NCBI GenBank assembly: GCA_026418175.1
Contig: JAOABX010000012.1
Location: forward strand, 24,888 to 88,887
Direction of reading: 5' to 3'
DNA: 64,000 bases
Source: Flavobacteriales bacterium
Lineage (GTDB): Bacteria > Bacteroidota > Bacteroidia > CAIKAF01
Shown here: in pieces, positions 57,501-64,000 of the stretch
Layout: every line of letters begins with the position of its first letter
How positions within the stretch are numbered: the first letter of the stretch is position 1
Notes under the pieces: generated by a model
What the model saw: the letters and a program-made list of their open reading frames with translations, nothing else
Database searches by the model: none
What the model was told of the DNA's origin: nothing
Program-made: the position numbers and the translations under genes

Positions 57501-57597
57501 TGAGCCTACTATACCCGTGATGCGAAAAGAATATTGGCTGTATGATTGTGAAGACATCCATGTAGATGAAGTTGAACTTTTACAAATTGAACCATGA
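54565..57597 (+). CDS. Secreted double amidohydrolase-like protein
   Basis: The 1010-residue product has a signal peptide (about 1-26, ending GYAQ) and two imidazolonepropionase-like amidohydrolase regions. The first (about 45-430) lacks the HxH metal site: at the expected place it reads FIEMYGSYG. A beta linker (about 435-560) follows. The second (about 575-975) is intact, with DEHSHI (His636, His638), ITCHSY, FTHILEG and the metal Asp in NSDDAEM (869-870). Only the C-terminal half is predicted to be an active metal hydrolase; substrate unknown. Translationally coupled by ATGA to a second amidohydrolase-like gene. Confidence 0.88.
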   Translation: MKKINSKPEYYRYLLLFVLIWGKGYAQPLKYNSVRDERNPVYAFTQATIHVDYETTLHNATLLVEKDRILSFGNSVAIPKEAIVINCTGKHIFPSFIEMYGSYGMPEVKHGQRGGTPQYESSRKGAFYWNDAIKPDVSASLLFNYNEQAAAELRNYGFGMVNTHQKDGIIRGSSTVALLGSDKENKQIIKEKAALHFSFNKGVSQQEYPSSQTGAIALIRQFMYDAEAYNNAKEKNEINLSLQSFNELKNLPFIMETTDKQEIFRAASIAKEFNTSFIYKGSGTEYQRLQELAEIKARLIIPVVFPQAMDVSNPYDADMVSLADLKHWELAPSNAAFLQKQGIEFAITADGCKSSKEFFDNLYKVVHRGLSKQALLKALTYTPAKMLGIDNKAGCLKKNFLANFIITEGEPGDKEFKIYEHWIAGKQYVNDFQAFLADLRGNYRISAKDVQFIDGKKLTITGKKNQYKATLHITDSTKLIIDLKQEKTTVNGNMYSRALGGFVRFNFQYDTSGIWNGWMIHPNGKIFPVSVEKTHPFEEKIEENNDDDTILPGPILLPLRAYGFLQEELNGLSNKSYLIKNATVWTCEKEGILEQTDILLENGKISKVGKGISAGKETIIIQGTGLHVTPGIIDEHSHIALSKGVNEAAESSTAEVRMADVVNADDINIYRQLAGGVTTAQLLHGSANAIGGQSAIIKLKWGRTAPEMLFPNAPGFIKFALGENVKQSNWGDNYSIRYPQTRMGVEQFYYDMFYRAREYGKNKDKNKRKDLELEALWEILNNKRFITCHSYVQSEINMLMKVADSLGFTVNTFTHILEGYKVADKMKIHGANASTFADWWAYKMEVMEAIPHNAALLTRMGVNTSVNSDDAEMARRLNQEAAKAIKYGNLSREEALKLVTLNPAKMLHIDHRVGSIKPGKDADVVIWSADPLSIYAKVLYTFIDGELYFSRERNNELTERDNKEKNRLIQAMLKAKNDGEPTIPVMRKEYWLYDCEDIHVDEVELLQIEP

Positions 57598-58898
57598 AAA
57601 TAATACTAATTGTACTATTTACACTTTGTAATTTTTATTTATCCCTTTTTTCACAGAGGCCGGCACCTGCCCCACCTCAACAAAAAGGCATTTTGATAAC
57701 CAATGCCTTTATACACACCGGTAAAGGCGATGCATTTATAGGGCACGTAGGGTTTCAAAACGGTAAAATAGAGTTTTTGGGAACAGCTAATACTAAGCCA
57801 CCTAAATATGATACCCTGATTGATGCAGCAGGTCAACATTTATATCCAGGTTTTATATTACTAAATACAACACTTGGGCTACGCGAAGTTGATGCAGTTC
57901 GTGCAACCCGAGATTATGCAGAAACCGGCGAAATAAAACCCGAAGTTCGCACTGTAATAGCCTTCAATACTGATTCAAAAATTATTCCTACAGTAAGAAA
58001 CAATGGTATCTTGATTGCTCAACCCACTCCACGAGGGGGAATTATACCTGGACAATCGGGTGTAATACATTTAGATGCCTGGAATTGGGAAGACGCAGTA
58101 ATTCGAATGGAAGATGGATTGCATGTAAATTGGCCTTCGCGTATTCGCAAGTATTATCCCTGGGATGAACAAAATGAAAGTAGTAATTATTTTCAAAAAG
58201 AGCGTCAGCTAAAACTTCAGGAATTGCGAAAAATTTTTGAAGATGCACGTGTATATCATGTTAAGCAACCCGTAGTTTTCAATCAAAAACTTGCTGCCAT
58301 GAATGGATTGTTTACCGGAGAAAAAAAATTGTTCCTACATGCAGATTTTGAAAACGATATCATAGAAGGTGTAATGTTTTTTAAGGAATTGGGAGTTAAA
58401 GAAATTGTATTGGTAGGTGGCTATGAAGCTTATAAAATTTTATCATTTATGAAAAACCATCAGCTACCTGTAATTTTAAAACGCACCCACAGCCTTCCAG
58501 GTTATGAAGACGATCCGGTAGATCTTCCATTTAAAATGCCATTTATCCTGGATACAGCCGGTTTGCTTGTTAGTATTGATTACTCCGGAGATATGGAGGC
58601 AATGGGCAGTCGAAATCTTCCGTTTACCGCAGGAACCTGTGTAACCTATGGACTGCCATATGAAAAAGCTGTACAGCTCATCACGCTGAATGCTGCTAAA
58701 ATTTTAGGTATTGATCAACGTGTAGGAAGTATTGAACCTGGAAAAGATGCCACTTTCTTCCTATCCAATGGCGATGCACTGGACATGAGTACCAATAAAC
58801 TTACCCATGCTTTTATTCAAGGACGAAGCATCAACCTCGATTCTCATCAAGAAGCTTTGTACCGGATGTACATGAGTAAATTTGGATTAAAAGAATAA
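57594..58898 (+). CDS. Secreted amidohydrolase-like protein without HxH metal site
   Basis: The 434-residue product has a signal peptide (about 1-21, ending LFSQ) and one amidohydrolase-like region with the beta-sandwich start GILITNAFIHTGKGD and the C-terminal KAVQLITLNAAKILGIDQRVGSIEPGKDA. The metal-binding HxH expected after the first barrel strand is missing (FILLNTTLG), so it is probably not a hydrolase by itself. The four-base overlap with the gene upstream suggests a complex, the non-catalytic partner stabilising or guiding the active domain. This is inference. Confidence 0.85.
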   Translation: MKIILIVLFTLCNFYLSLFSQRPAPAPPQQKGILITNAFIHTGKGDAFIGHVGFQNGKIEFLGTANTKPPKYDTLIDAAGQHLYPGFILLNTTLGLREVDAVRATRDYAETGEIKPEVRTVIAFNTDSKIIPTVRNNGILIAQPTPRGGIIPGQSGVIHLDAWNWEDAVIRMEDGLHVNWPSRIRKYYPWDEQNESSNYFQKERQLKLQELRKIFEDARVYHVKQPVVFNQKLAAMNGLFTGEKKLFLHADFENDIIEGVMFFKELGVKEIVLVGGYEAYKILSFMKNHQLPVILKRTHSLPGYEDDPVDLPFKMPFILDTAGLLVSIDYSGDMEAMGSRNLPFTAGTCVTYGLPYEKAVQLITLNAAKILGIDQRVGSIEPGKDATFFLSNGDALDMSTNKLTHAFIQGRSINLDSHQEALYRMYMSKFGLKE

Positions 58899-58969
58899 AT
58901 AACTTACTACAGAGGGAAACAAAGCTCACAGTTTTTTTCTGGGTTACATTTGGGTTATTTTCAGTTAAC

Positions 58970-59824
58970 TCATTCTTTAAAATAATCAAAAACAAAACGA
59001 GCCAACGAAGAAGAACGTGTTGAAGCAAGTGTTAACGTATCATGTTGGATGGAATAACGTGTACTTTGTGCCAATGCATCCATAAACTTACTCTCAATTT
59101 CCATTCTGTAATTATCACTACACGCCATTTTCGTAGCAGCTATTGGCAAAAAGGCAATACTATGATTTGTTGGTGTAATTTTTACACTACCAGAAAATGA
59201 GTTACATCCACCATTGCCTGAAACTTCTTTACTGGTAAATATCATATAAGGATAAGGAGTTTGTAAACTGATTTTCTGATTCATTACTTCTATAAGCTTC
59301 CAGTATTTATTTACTATTTCATCATCAGGATAATATTTTAATAATACTGATTCCTGCTCATTTGTACCTTTCACTCGCTTCCCCTGAGCATCCAATAGAA
59401 ATACTTTTTCTTCTCCAACCTGAAAATGCCGTACCCCTTCTTCTTCTGCAATATCTTTTAATTGAATCTTATTTCCTGTTTTATCCCATTCAAATTTTCC
59501 TTCACGCACCAATGGAGTTGTTTTCTTTTTGCCAAGATGCAATGTCTTCAACTGATAAGTACCACTAGGGTCTAATGTTAATTCAGTTTTTATTCCTTTG
59601 CAATCAGTACAAGGCAAAATACCCCGATAAGTTCCCGCCCAATCTAGTGCAAGACGACTATTGTCAGCAGTAGGAATAAGTGAATCTGTGTCAAGTGAAT
59701 CGTGAGTTACCAAAGTATCTTTCTTTATAGAGCTTTGATGAAATTTATCCTTAGAAGAATTGTTTCGGTTTGTGCATGAAAAAAATAGATACACAGATAA
59801 AATTAAAAACGTAATACATCTCAT
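58970..59824 (-). CDS. Lipoprotein with NlpE N-terminal and META domains
   Basis: The 284-residue product has a lipobox ending in FFSC (Cys17), a spacer, an NlpE-like domain (about 50-155) with YRGILPCTDCKGI (the CxxC of NlpE) and a META domain (about 165-280) with WKLIEVMNQ and GNGGCNSFSG. NlpE-type proteins sense envelope stress; META domains are found in heat-shock lipoproteins such as HslJ. I chose ATG 59824. It is monocistronic and divergent from the barrel gene at 59897. Confidence 0.9.
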   Translation of the reverse strand: MRCITFLILSVYLFFSCTNRNNSSKDKFHQSSIKKDTLVTHDSLDTDSLIPTADNSRLALDWAGTYRGILPCTDCKGIKTELTLDPSGTYQLKTLHLGKKKTTPLVREGKFEWDKTGNKIQLKDIAEEEGVRHFQVGEEKVFLLDAQGKRVKGTNEQESVLLKYYPDDEIVNKYWKLIEVMNQKISLQTPYPYMIFTSKEVSGNGGCNSFSGSVKITPTNHSIAFLPIAATKMACSDNYRMEIESKFMDALAQSTRYSIQHDTLTLASTRSSSLARFVFDYFKE

Positions 59825-59896
59825 CGTTAACAAAAAATTTAAAAAATTGGTACAGAATTTGTAATTTTAAAAGTGAACCCAAAAATATTTAATCCT

Positions 59897-60916
59897 ATGA
59901 AAACACCTATATTTTTATGGATTATCACATGCATATTAATGCAAATCCAATTATTTGGACAAAAAAATCTTCCACCCCAATCATCTGGAAATAATCAAAA
60001 TAACTATGATGGGAGAATCAACGCTATTCCGGGTACAACTAAGCCACGCGGAGCAGCCGGAAAAGATGATTATCAAAACCTTAGCAAACCAAGAAGTATC
60101 AGAGGAAATACCCCATCGTCTAACTTTCAAAGTAATAACAATTCTTCTGGGTTAAACTTTAATTTACCCTTTTTCATCTTTTCTAAGCCAAACTTTTTAT
60201 CCACTACACAAGACAATCCACGCACTGAAAATCCAAACTGCCAAACCTGTGTAGGTTCACGGTGGGTATTGGGTGCTGGCGTAAATGCATCTATCCCCTT
60301 AAGTACTTTTAATATTGACCATCCACAAACACGAGGTTTTTCAAAAACAGGCATTAATGTAGAAATAGATGCACATTATTATGTTGTTCCCAGATTTTAT
60401 ACAGGCATTACGTTAAGCTTACACAAAAACGCATATAATAATCCATTTTACTCAATGGTAATTGAATCTCGTATTCGTAATAATGCTACCCAAATAAATA
60501 CACAAATCAATCCCTGGGATAATTACAACATCATGTGGAGCCTGGGATATTCACAACCCATTGCAAATCGTTTGTCTTTACAATTTCGGGGCAATATAGG
60601 TGTAAATATTTCAGAATTTCCCATTGGTAAATCAGAATATTGGATTAACACCAATTACTACCGTTCTGAATACAAATCTACCGGCGTAGGGATTGTGGGC
60701 GGAGGAGGCATTTCATTAAACTATTACCTTAGTCCATGTGCTGCCTTGTTCATCAATGTAAATGCATATTATGCCAACCCTCATTTTAATGGACTAAAAG
60801 AAAAATTATTCGAAAATGAACAAAAAATCAGTGAAGAAAGAATAAGCGATAAATTCCAGCATGAACTTTCCTGGTTGGTTGTGGGAGGTGGTGTAAAATT
60901 TACCATTGGTAGATAA
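59897..60916 (+). CDS. Secreted beta-barrel-like protein (339 aa)
   Basis: A signal peptide (about 1-22, ending QLFGQ) is followed by a low-complexity Asn/Ser-rich stretch (about 25-105), a CQTC pair (near residue 115) and an eight-strand outer-membrane barrel-like domain (about 120-339). ATG 59897 is used, since the longer frame begins with GTG and adds eight residues before the signal. A terminator follows directly. No specific function is recognised. Confidence 0.78.
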   Translation: MKTPIFLWIITCILMQIQLFGQKNLPPQSSGNNQNNYDGRINAIPGTTKPRGAAGKDDYQNLSKPRSIRGNTPSSNFQSNNNSSGLNFNLPFFIFSKPNFLSTTQDNPRTENPNCQTCVGSRWVLGAGVNASIPLSTFNIDHPQTRGFSKTGINVEIDAHYYVVPRFYTGITLSLHKNAYNNPFYSMVIESRIRNNATQINTQINPWDNYNIMWSLGYSQPIANRLSLQFRGNIGVNISEFPIGKSEYWINTNYYRSEYKSTGVGIVGGGGISLNYYLSPCAALFINVNAYYANPHFNGLKEKLFENEQKISEERISDKFQHELSWLVVGGGVKFTIGR

Positions 60917-60949
60917 TACATATAAATAAAATTCGTTTTTTTACGAAAG

Positions 60950-60980
60950 TAAGCTCAGCTATATGAGCTTATTTTTTTTT
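60950..60980 (+). terminator. Rho-independent terminator of the 59897 gene
   Basis: The stem TAAGCTCA/TGAGCTTA (60950-60957 with 60964-60971) has a 6-base loop and is followed by nine T. It lies 34 bases after the stop. Confidence 0.85.
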
Positions 60981-61013
60981 AAATGCTAAATCTGATTTTA
61001 AAAATAATTACAT

Positions 61014-61802
61014 GTGAAAGCAACCATACGCTTCATTCTATACTTGTTTTTTTCAAGCATGGTATTGGGACTGGCAGCCATTATTGGATATTGGTATTAT
61101 ACCCATCAGCCCGCCAAACGCTATAAAAAAAACAAAGGAAAATATGAAAGTCATGTACCGCCTTCTACCTACAATAAGTATAGCATACCCAGCGGTTTTG
61201 AAAATTATCCGCTGGGCATGGATGTATCGCATTATCAAGGAAAAATTGATTGGCAACAAGTAAAAAAAGATGGAAAAATTCAATTTGTATTCATCAAAGC
61301 TACAGAAGGGAAAAGTATTACCGATTCCTTGTACTGGAAAAATTATTTTAATTGCAAAAATTATAACATTCCTTGTGGTGCATACCATTATTTTATTCCC
61401 GGTGTAGATGGAGCTAAACAAGCACATCATTTTTTATCCAATTGTAAAATTGAGAAAGGCGACTTGCGTCCTGTTCTGGATATTGAAGTTATGCACTGGG
61501 AAGGCGCTACTGCCTTGCATAGAGAAATTGATCGTTTCATGCAGGTGGTAAAACAAAAAACCGGCCAGGAAATTATTTTATATACTGGAAATAATTTCTA
61601 CAAAAAATACCTTAAAGCGTATTATCCCAACCATACCATCTGGCTAGCCCATTACAACATTCCAAACATTCACCACCGAACCAATAAATGGCATATTTGG
61701 CAATATACCGAAACCGGGAAAGTAAAAGGTGTTCCTGGATTTGTGGATTTAAATTTATTTAATGGAACATTAAGCGATCTGGAAAAATTAAAAGTAAAAT
61801 AA
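61014..61802 (+). CDS. GH25 family lysozyme
   Basis: The 262-residue product has an N-terminal membrane anchor or uncleaved signal (about 5-28) and a GH25 (Chalaropsis-type) muramidase domain (about 65-258). GH25 motifs include GMDVSHYQG (Asp70), FIKATEGKS, GAYHYF and the catalytic pair Asp156-x-Glu158 in PVLDIEV. It cleaves the MurNAc-GlcNAc bond of peptidoglycan in the periplasm. The start is GTG at 61014. There is no phage gene nearby, so this is likely a cell-wall remodelling enzyme, not a phage endolysin. Confidence 0.93.
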   Translation: MKATIRFILYLFFSSMVLGLAAIIGYWYYTHQPAKRYKKNKGKYESHVPPSTYNKYSIPSGFENYPLGMDVSHYQGKIDWQQVKKDGKIQFVFIKATEGKSITDSLYWKNYFNCKNYNIPCGAYHYFIPGVDGAKQAHHFLSNCKIEKGDLRPVLDIEVMHWEGATALHREIDRFMQVVKQKTGQEIILYTGNNFYKKYLKAYYPNHTIWLAHYNIPNIHHRTNKWHIWQYTETGKVKGVPGFVDLNLFNGTLSDLEKLKVK

Positions 61803-61860
61803 CTTTAATGCAACCATCAAATTAATTCTCATGTAGTTCCTTTTTCAATCAGAAAAAAAT

Positions 61861-62868
61861 TCATACCCAACGGCGAAGTGCTTTTTCCAACCGTTTTTTT
61901 ATTGATTTTCGCAAGTTTATGGGTTCTACAACTTCCAAACGATCTGCATATTTCATCAGTAAAAATTCAAATTCGGCATTTGGAATAATTTGCAATTCAA
62001 TACGTTTTATTTTCCCCGAAGTATCTAAAGGCCGTTGACTGGGATGTAAGGGTTTGGTTTCCAGATACGGATAAAGTTCTTCATTTACATCCAGCACTAT
62101 CCGCTCAATATGACCATCGCGTGGAAATGACACTCCTATAATATGATCAAAATAATGCAGGAGCAATTCCTTTCCTTTTTTGTAAAAACTACATTTACAT
62201 TTCTTAATTTGTTGAATACGGTCTAAAGCAAAATTATAAATCAATTTTTCCTCCTCATTCCAACCTAATAAAAACCACCGATTATTATACTCCTTTAACA
62301 AATACGGATGCACGGTATGTTCAATTTCTTTTTCTTCTATGAAAGGTTTGTAGGTTAATTTCAGGCATTGTTCCTTTCGAATAAAACCATGCAAAGGTTC
62401 AATCCACCGAATACCGGCGTAGGCATCATTTTTATCGAACAAAATTACCGGTGAAGCCGGGAAATGATAGGTAGCCATTTCGGCTTTGAGTTTTCCTAAT
62501 ATTCCATACAAACTTTCCAGATGAAGCAATCCTTTAAACTGTTCTAACAAATTGATGGCTTCTTGCAATGCAGCTAAATCGTCCTCATTGTAGGGCGAAT
62601 GCATGATAGAAAACTCAGGGTCTTCATACATATAATATCCGTTCTTACATACAATGGGGGCATCAAATCCTCTCGGATATGGACTTCGCATTACATTAAT
62701 ATCATTAAAAAACGTACGACGCGAAACCCCTTTATCAATGCCAAATTGTTCGTATAGTTCTTTGGATAATACATGCAATAAATCTTCCAGCGTATATTTT
62801 CGATACTTATTACGCAGGCATTTATCAATCACCCGATAACGAAAGGAAGCTAATTTATTGGTAGGCAT
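61861..62868 (-). CDS. HTH and WYL-domain transcriptional regulator
   Basis: The 335-residue protein has an N-terminal helix-turn-helix region (about 1-65, ending VSRRTFFNDINVMR), a helical linker, a WYL domain (about 140-225; the usual W-Y-L motif appears as RWFLLGWN) and a C-terminal WCX-type extension (about 235-330). Such regulators bind nucleic acids or nucleotides and often control defence islands, DNA repair or phage-related genes. Divergent from the small OB-fold-like gene upstream of the retron; an inverted repeat (62874-62890) sits just upstream of its start. I chose ATG 62868, the N-terminus of the HTH. Confidence 0.9.
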   Translation of the reverse strand: MPTNKLASFRYRVIDKCLRNKYRKYTLEDLLHVLSKELYEQFGIDKGVSRRTFFNDINVMRSPYPRGFDAPIVCKNGYYMYEDPEFSIMHSPYNEDDLAALQEAINLLEQFKGLLHLESLYGILGKLKAEMATYHFPASPVILFDKNDAYAGIRWIEPLHGFIRKEQCLKLTYKPFIEEKEIEHTVHPYLLKEYNNRWFLLGWNEEEKLIYNFALDRIQQIKKCKCSFYKKGKELLLHYFDHIIGVSFPRDGHIERIVLDVNEELYPYLETKPLHPSQRPLDTSGKIKRIELQIIPNAEFEFLLMKYADRLEVVEPINLRKSIKKRLEKALRRWV

Positions 62869-62873
62869 AAGTA

Positions 62874-62890
62874 GTGCAAATAGATTGCAC
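62874..62890. promoter_or_regulatory. Inverted repeat, candidate operator of the WYL gene
   Basis: GTGCAA and TTGCAC (62874-62879 and 62885-62890) are separated by five bases, giving a two-fold symmetric site of a size suited to a dimeric HTH protein. It lies 6 bases upstream of the WYL ATG, on the side towards the divergent OB-fold-like gene. Confidence 0.4.
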
Positions 62891-62968
62891 AAGGTAATAA
62901 TAATTTTGGAAATTAAAAATTATTAACTACTTTTAAAACAATTATTCTTTTATAAAATTAATTATATT

Positions 62969-63328
62969 ATGATAACAATTGCAAGGATAATAAAAAAATT
63001 CGAGCCTGAAATTGTTAGCAATGGGCTAAAAAAACAAGGTTGGCTGATCAGTGAAATGCAAGGGAATGAAAAAGAAATTTATATTAATGTATGGGGTAAT
63101 AAAATTGAAAAATATAAAGATATACATGACGGAGTCTTTTTATTTTCATTATCAGTAAAATCATCAGTTAATAATGAAAAGTATTACACAAATATATCTC
63201 TTCTTGAAGTGATTGAATTAATTGATAAAGAAAATAGGGTAAATAATTATCCTACTAAAAATATTGAATCTAAAAAAAATTTAAATAATGATTATTTAAA
63301 CAATTTGATAGAAAAGTATTTAAAATAA
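62969..63328 (+). CDS. Small OB-fold-like protein (DUF3127-like), upstream of a retron
   Basis: The 119-residue protein is basic and very AT-rich at the DNA level. Its first 85 residues follow the DUF3127 pattern: ARIIKKFEP, a SNGLKKQGWLI strand, then EKEIYINVWGNKI and KYYTNISLLEV. DUF3127 proteins have an OB-fold and are thought to bind single-stranded DNA. The C-terminal tail (about 90-119) is Asn/Lys-rich and flexible. Similarity is by eye and moderate. The gene ends 70 bases before the putative retron RNA, on the same strand. A link to the retron would fit a role in handling msDNA, but it could be an unrelated housekeeping-type gene. Confidence 0.5.
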   Translation: MITIARIIKKFEPEIVSNGLKKQGWLISEMQGNEKEIYINVWGNKIEKYKDIHDGVFLFSLSVKSSVNNEKYYTNISLLEVIELIDKENRVNNYPTKNIESKKNLNNDYLNNLIEKYLK

Positions 63329-63382
63329 AGTATATTAATTTAAAATTATAAACTTATGCAGAATAATTGCACTTTATAATTG

Positions 63383-63390
63383 TAGATTTG
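63383..63390 (+). promoter_or_regulatory. TAnnTTTG -7 element of the retron RNA
   Basis: TAGATTTG matches the Bacteroidota -7 consensus exactly and ends 8 bases before the a1 repeat, so transcription would start at or just before a1. The -33 element is weak (TATG at 63355-63358, spacing 24). Confidence 0.6.
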
Positions 63391-63395
63391 TCAAA

Positions 63396-63640
63396 GTTCT
63401 TTGAAACACCTGCCCAAGATATTGATTCGTGGGTGCTGGGAGTAGCTGGGTAACCAGTAAAACAATGATCGGCATCTTATCCCAACCTCTGGTTGGGATG
63501 AATGTCACTGAGGCATTTGTAACAACAGTTATTGATTTCAAAGTCAATAATATGAAGTTGTTATTGATGTAATTATTAGTGATGAATGGGTATTGATTTA
63601 TACATACAAAAAGAGTATCCGGCAGGTGTTTTCAAAGTCC
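63396..63640 (+). ncRNA. Putative retron msr-msd non-coding RNA
   Basis: Repeats a1 (63399-63414) and a2 (63621-63637) are inverse complements over 16 of 17 positions, one extra A in a2. Between them lie a 4-bp CTGG/CCAG stem with a GTAA tetraloop (63446-63457), a perfect 9-bp stem ATCCCAACC/GGTTGGGAT with a 3-base loop (63479-63499) and a long hairpin (63520-63526 with 63557-63563, inner 63529-63535 with 63544-63550). The first two fit an msr, the long one an msd template. The element ends 18 bases before the reverse-transcriptase start. The branch guanosine and the exact msr/msd border cannot be fixed by eye; ends are approximate. Confidence 0.8.
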
Positions 63641-63655
63641 TTCAAAACACCATAC

Positions 63656-64000
63656 ATGAAAATTGAACAGGCACATATTGATCAAATAAGGAAGCAATTT
63701 GCAGAACTGCAAAGCAAGGAGGACTTAGTGAAACTATTAAGTGAAGCCAAGAACATGCTTTACGGTGAGAAATGTAAACCGGTTCAATTAAAATCATTGA
63801 CCTATTACGCTAATCCTTTACTTTGCAAAAAGCGTTATCAGACCTTTACCATCAAAAAAAAGTCGGGTGCAGACAGAACCATCCATGCACCCGTGAAAGG
63901 TTTAAAATCTATCCTTCGCTCTCTCAACTTTGTACTGCAATGTGTATATGAGCCCCATGAAGCAGCAACAGGTTTTGTTTTGGGCAGGTCAATTGTTGAC
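63656..64000 (+). CDS. Retron-type reverse transcriptase, 3' end outside window
   Basis: The first 115 codons of a reverse transcriptase are visible, in frame to the last base. The segment YQTFTIKKKSGADRTIHAPV and the following LRSLNFVLQCVYEPHEAATG, then FVLGRSIVD, match the RT0-RT2 region of retron RTs, which read R.I..P, then A.GF..GRSI..N. The YxDD active site, motif X (NAxxH) and motif Y (VTG) lie beyond the edge. The ATG at 63656 follows the a2 repeat by 18 bases. A group II intron or DGR RT is less likely given the flanking RNA structure. It would synthesise msDNA from the adjacent RNA. Confidence 0.85.
   Translation, partial: MKIEQAHIDQIRKQFAELQSKEDLVKLLSEAKNMLYGEKCKPVQLKSLTYYANPLLCKKRYQTFTIKKKSGADRTIHAPVKGLKSILRSLNFVLQCVYEPHEAATGFVLGRSIVD

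Noticed and set aside
61014-61802. A prophage endolysin
   Set aside because: GH25 domain proteins are common chromosomal genes; no phage structural, integrase or holin gene is in the window.
63396-64000. A diversity-generating retroelement or group II intron
   Set aside because: No template/variable repeat pair or intron domain V-like structure is visible; the long a1/a2 repeat with adjacent RT fits a retron better.

Overview
The window looks like a chromosomal segment of a Bacteroidota bacterium, probably in or near the Chitinophagales; the family is inference, the phylum is well supported. Evidence: many genes are preceded by the Bacteroidota promoter element TAnnTTTG, two with a correctly spaced upstream TTTG. 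The gene content is also typical: a TonB receptor with a carboxypeptidase-regulatory-like N-terminus, DUF3098-uppP-truB, nadC with a DUF4783 gene, OmpA lipoproteins, plug-less beta-barrels, and large secreted TPR proteins. Base composition is AT-rich. Non-ATG starts are frequent (TTG for uppP, lpxK and cmk; GTG for a glycosyltransferase and the GH25 lysozyme).

Layout. 1-6 kb: end of pepT, a TonB-dependent receptor, a tandem universal stress protein, two small unknowns, an OmpA lipoprotein, one unknown. 6.5-14 kb: purH, a MacB-like permease, the DUF3098-uppP-truB group, queA and a glutaryl-CoA-dehydrogenase-like gene. 14-27 kb (mostly minus strand): a KAS III-like synthase, a membrane pyrophosphatase fused to a YceI domain, a coiled-coil protein with 51-bp repeats, an OmpA/HsdR_N/glycosyltransferase operon, and a beta-barrel/TPR pair. 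27-36 kb: ftsE, a second glycosyltransferase, DUF2306, cmk, HHH-barrel and PorV/Q-like proteins, purE, a zinc-ribbon coiled-coil protein, Nif3. 36-44 kb: lpxK-punA, nadC-yihY, rlmH, and a LuxC-like acyl-CoA reductase divergent from a ferredoxin. 44-54.5 kb: a vWA-OmpA protein, tmRNA, DAHP synthase/chorismate mutase, sodA, marC, frr, mazG, hflX and a small cytochrome operon. 54.5-61.8 kb: secreted amidohydrolase-like proteins, an NlpE/META lipoprotein, a barrel protein and a GH25 lysozyme.

Most of the window is housekeeping and cell-envelope biology: nucleotide synthesis (purH, purE, cmk, punA, mazG), lipid A and undecaprenyl recycling (lpxK, uppP), tRNA/rRNA modification (truB, queA, rlmH), ribosome rescue and recycling (tmRNA, frr, hflX) and many exported proteins.

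The accessory and most interesting part is the last 2 kb. A WYL-domain regulator (minus strand) is divergent from a very AT-rich small gene that resembles OB-fold DUF3127 proteins. Next comes a roughly 240-nt non-coding segment with the hallmarks of a retron msr-msd RNA: a near-perfect long terminal inverted repeat (a1/a2), strong internal hairpins, and a TAnnTTTG promoter element just before a1. A reverse transcriptase gene of retron type starts 18 nt after a2 and runs off the window. I read this as a retron locus, probably an anti-phage element, with a possible single-strand-DNA-binding partner. Any effector, and the catalytic part of the RT, lie beyond the right edge. No tRNA or rRNA genes, insertion sequences or CRISPR arrays were seen.
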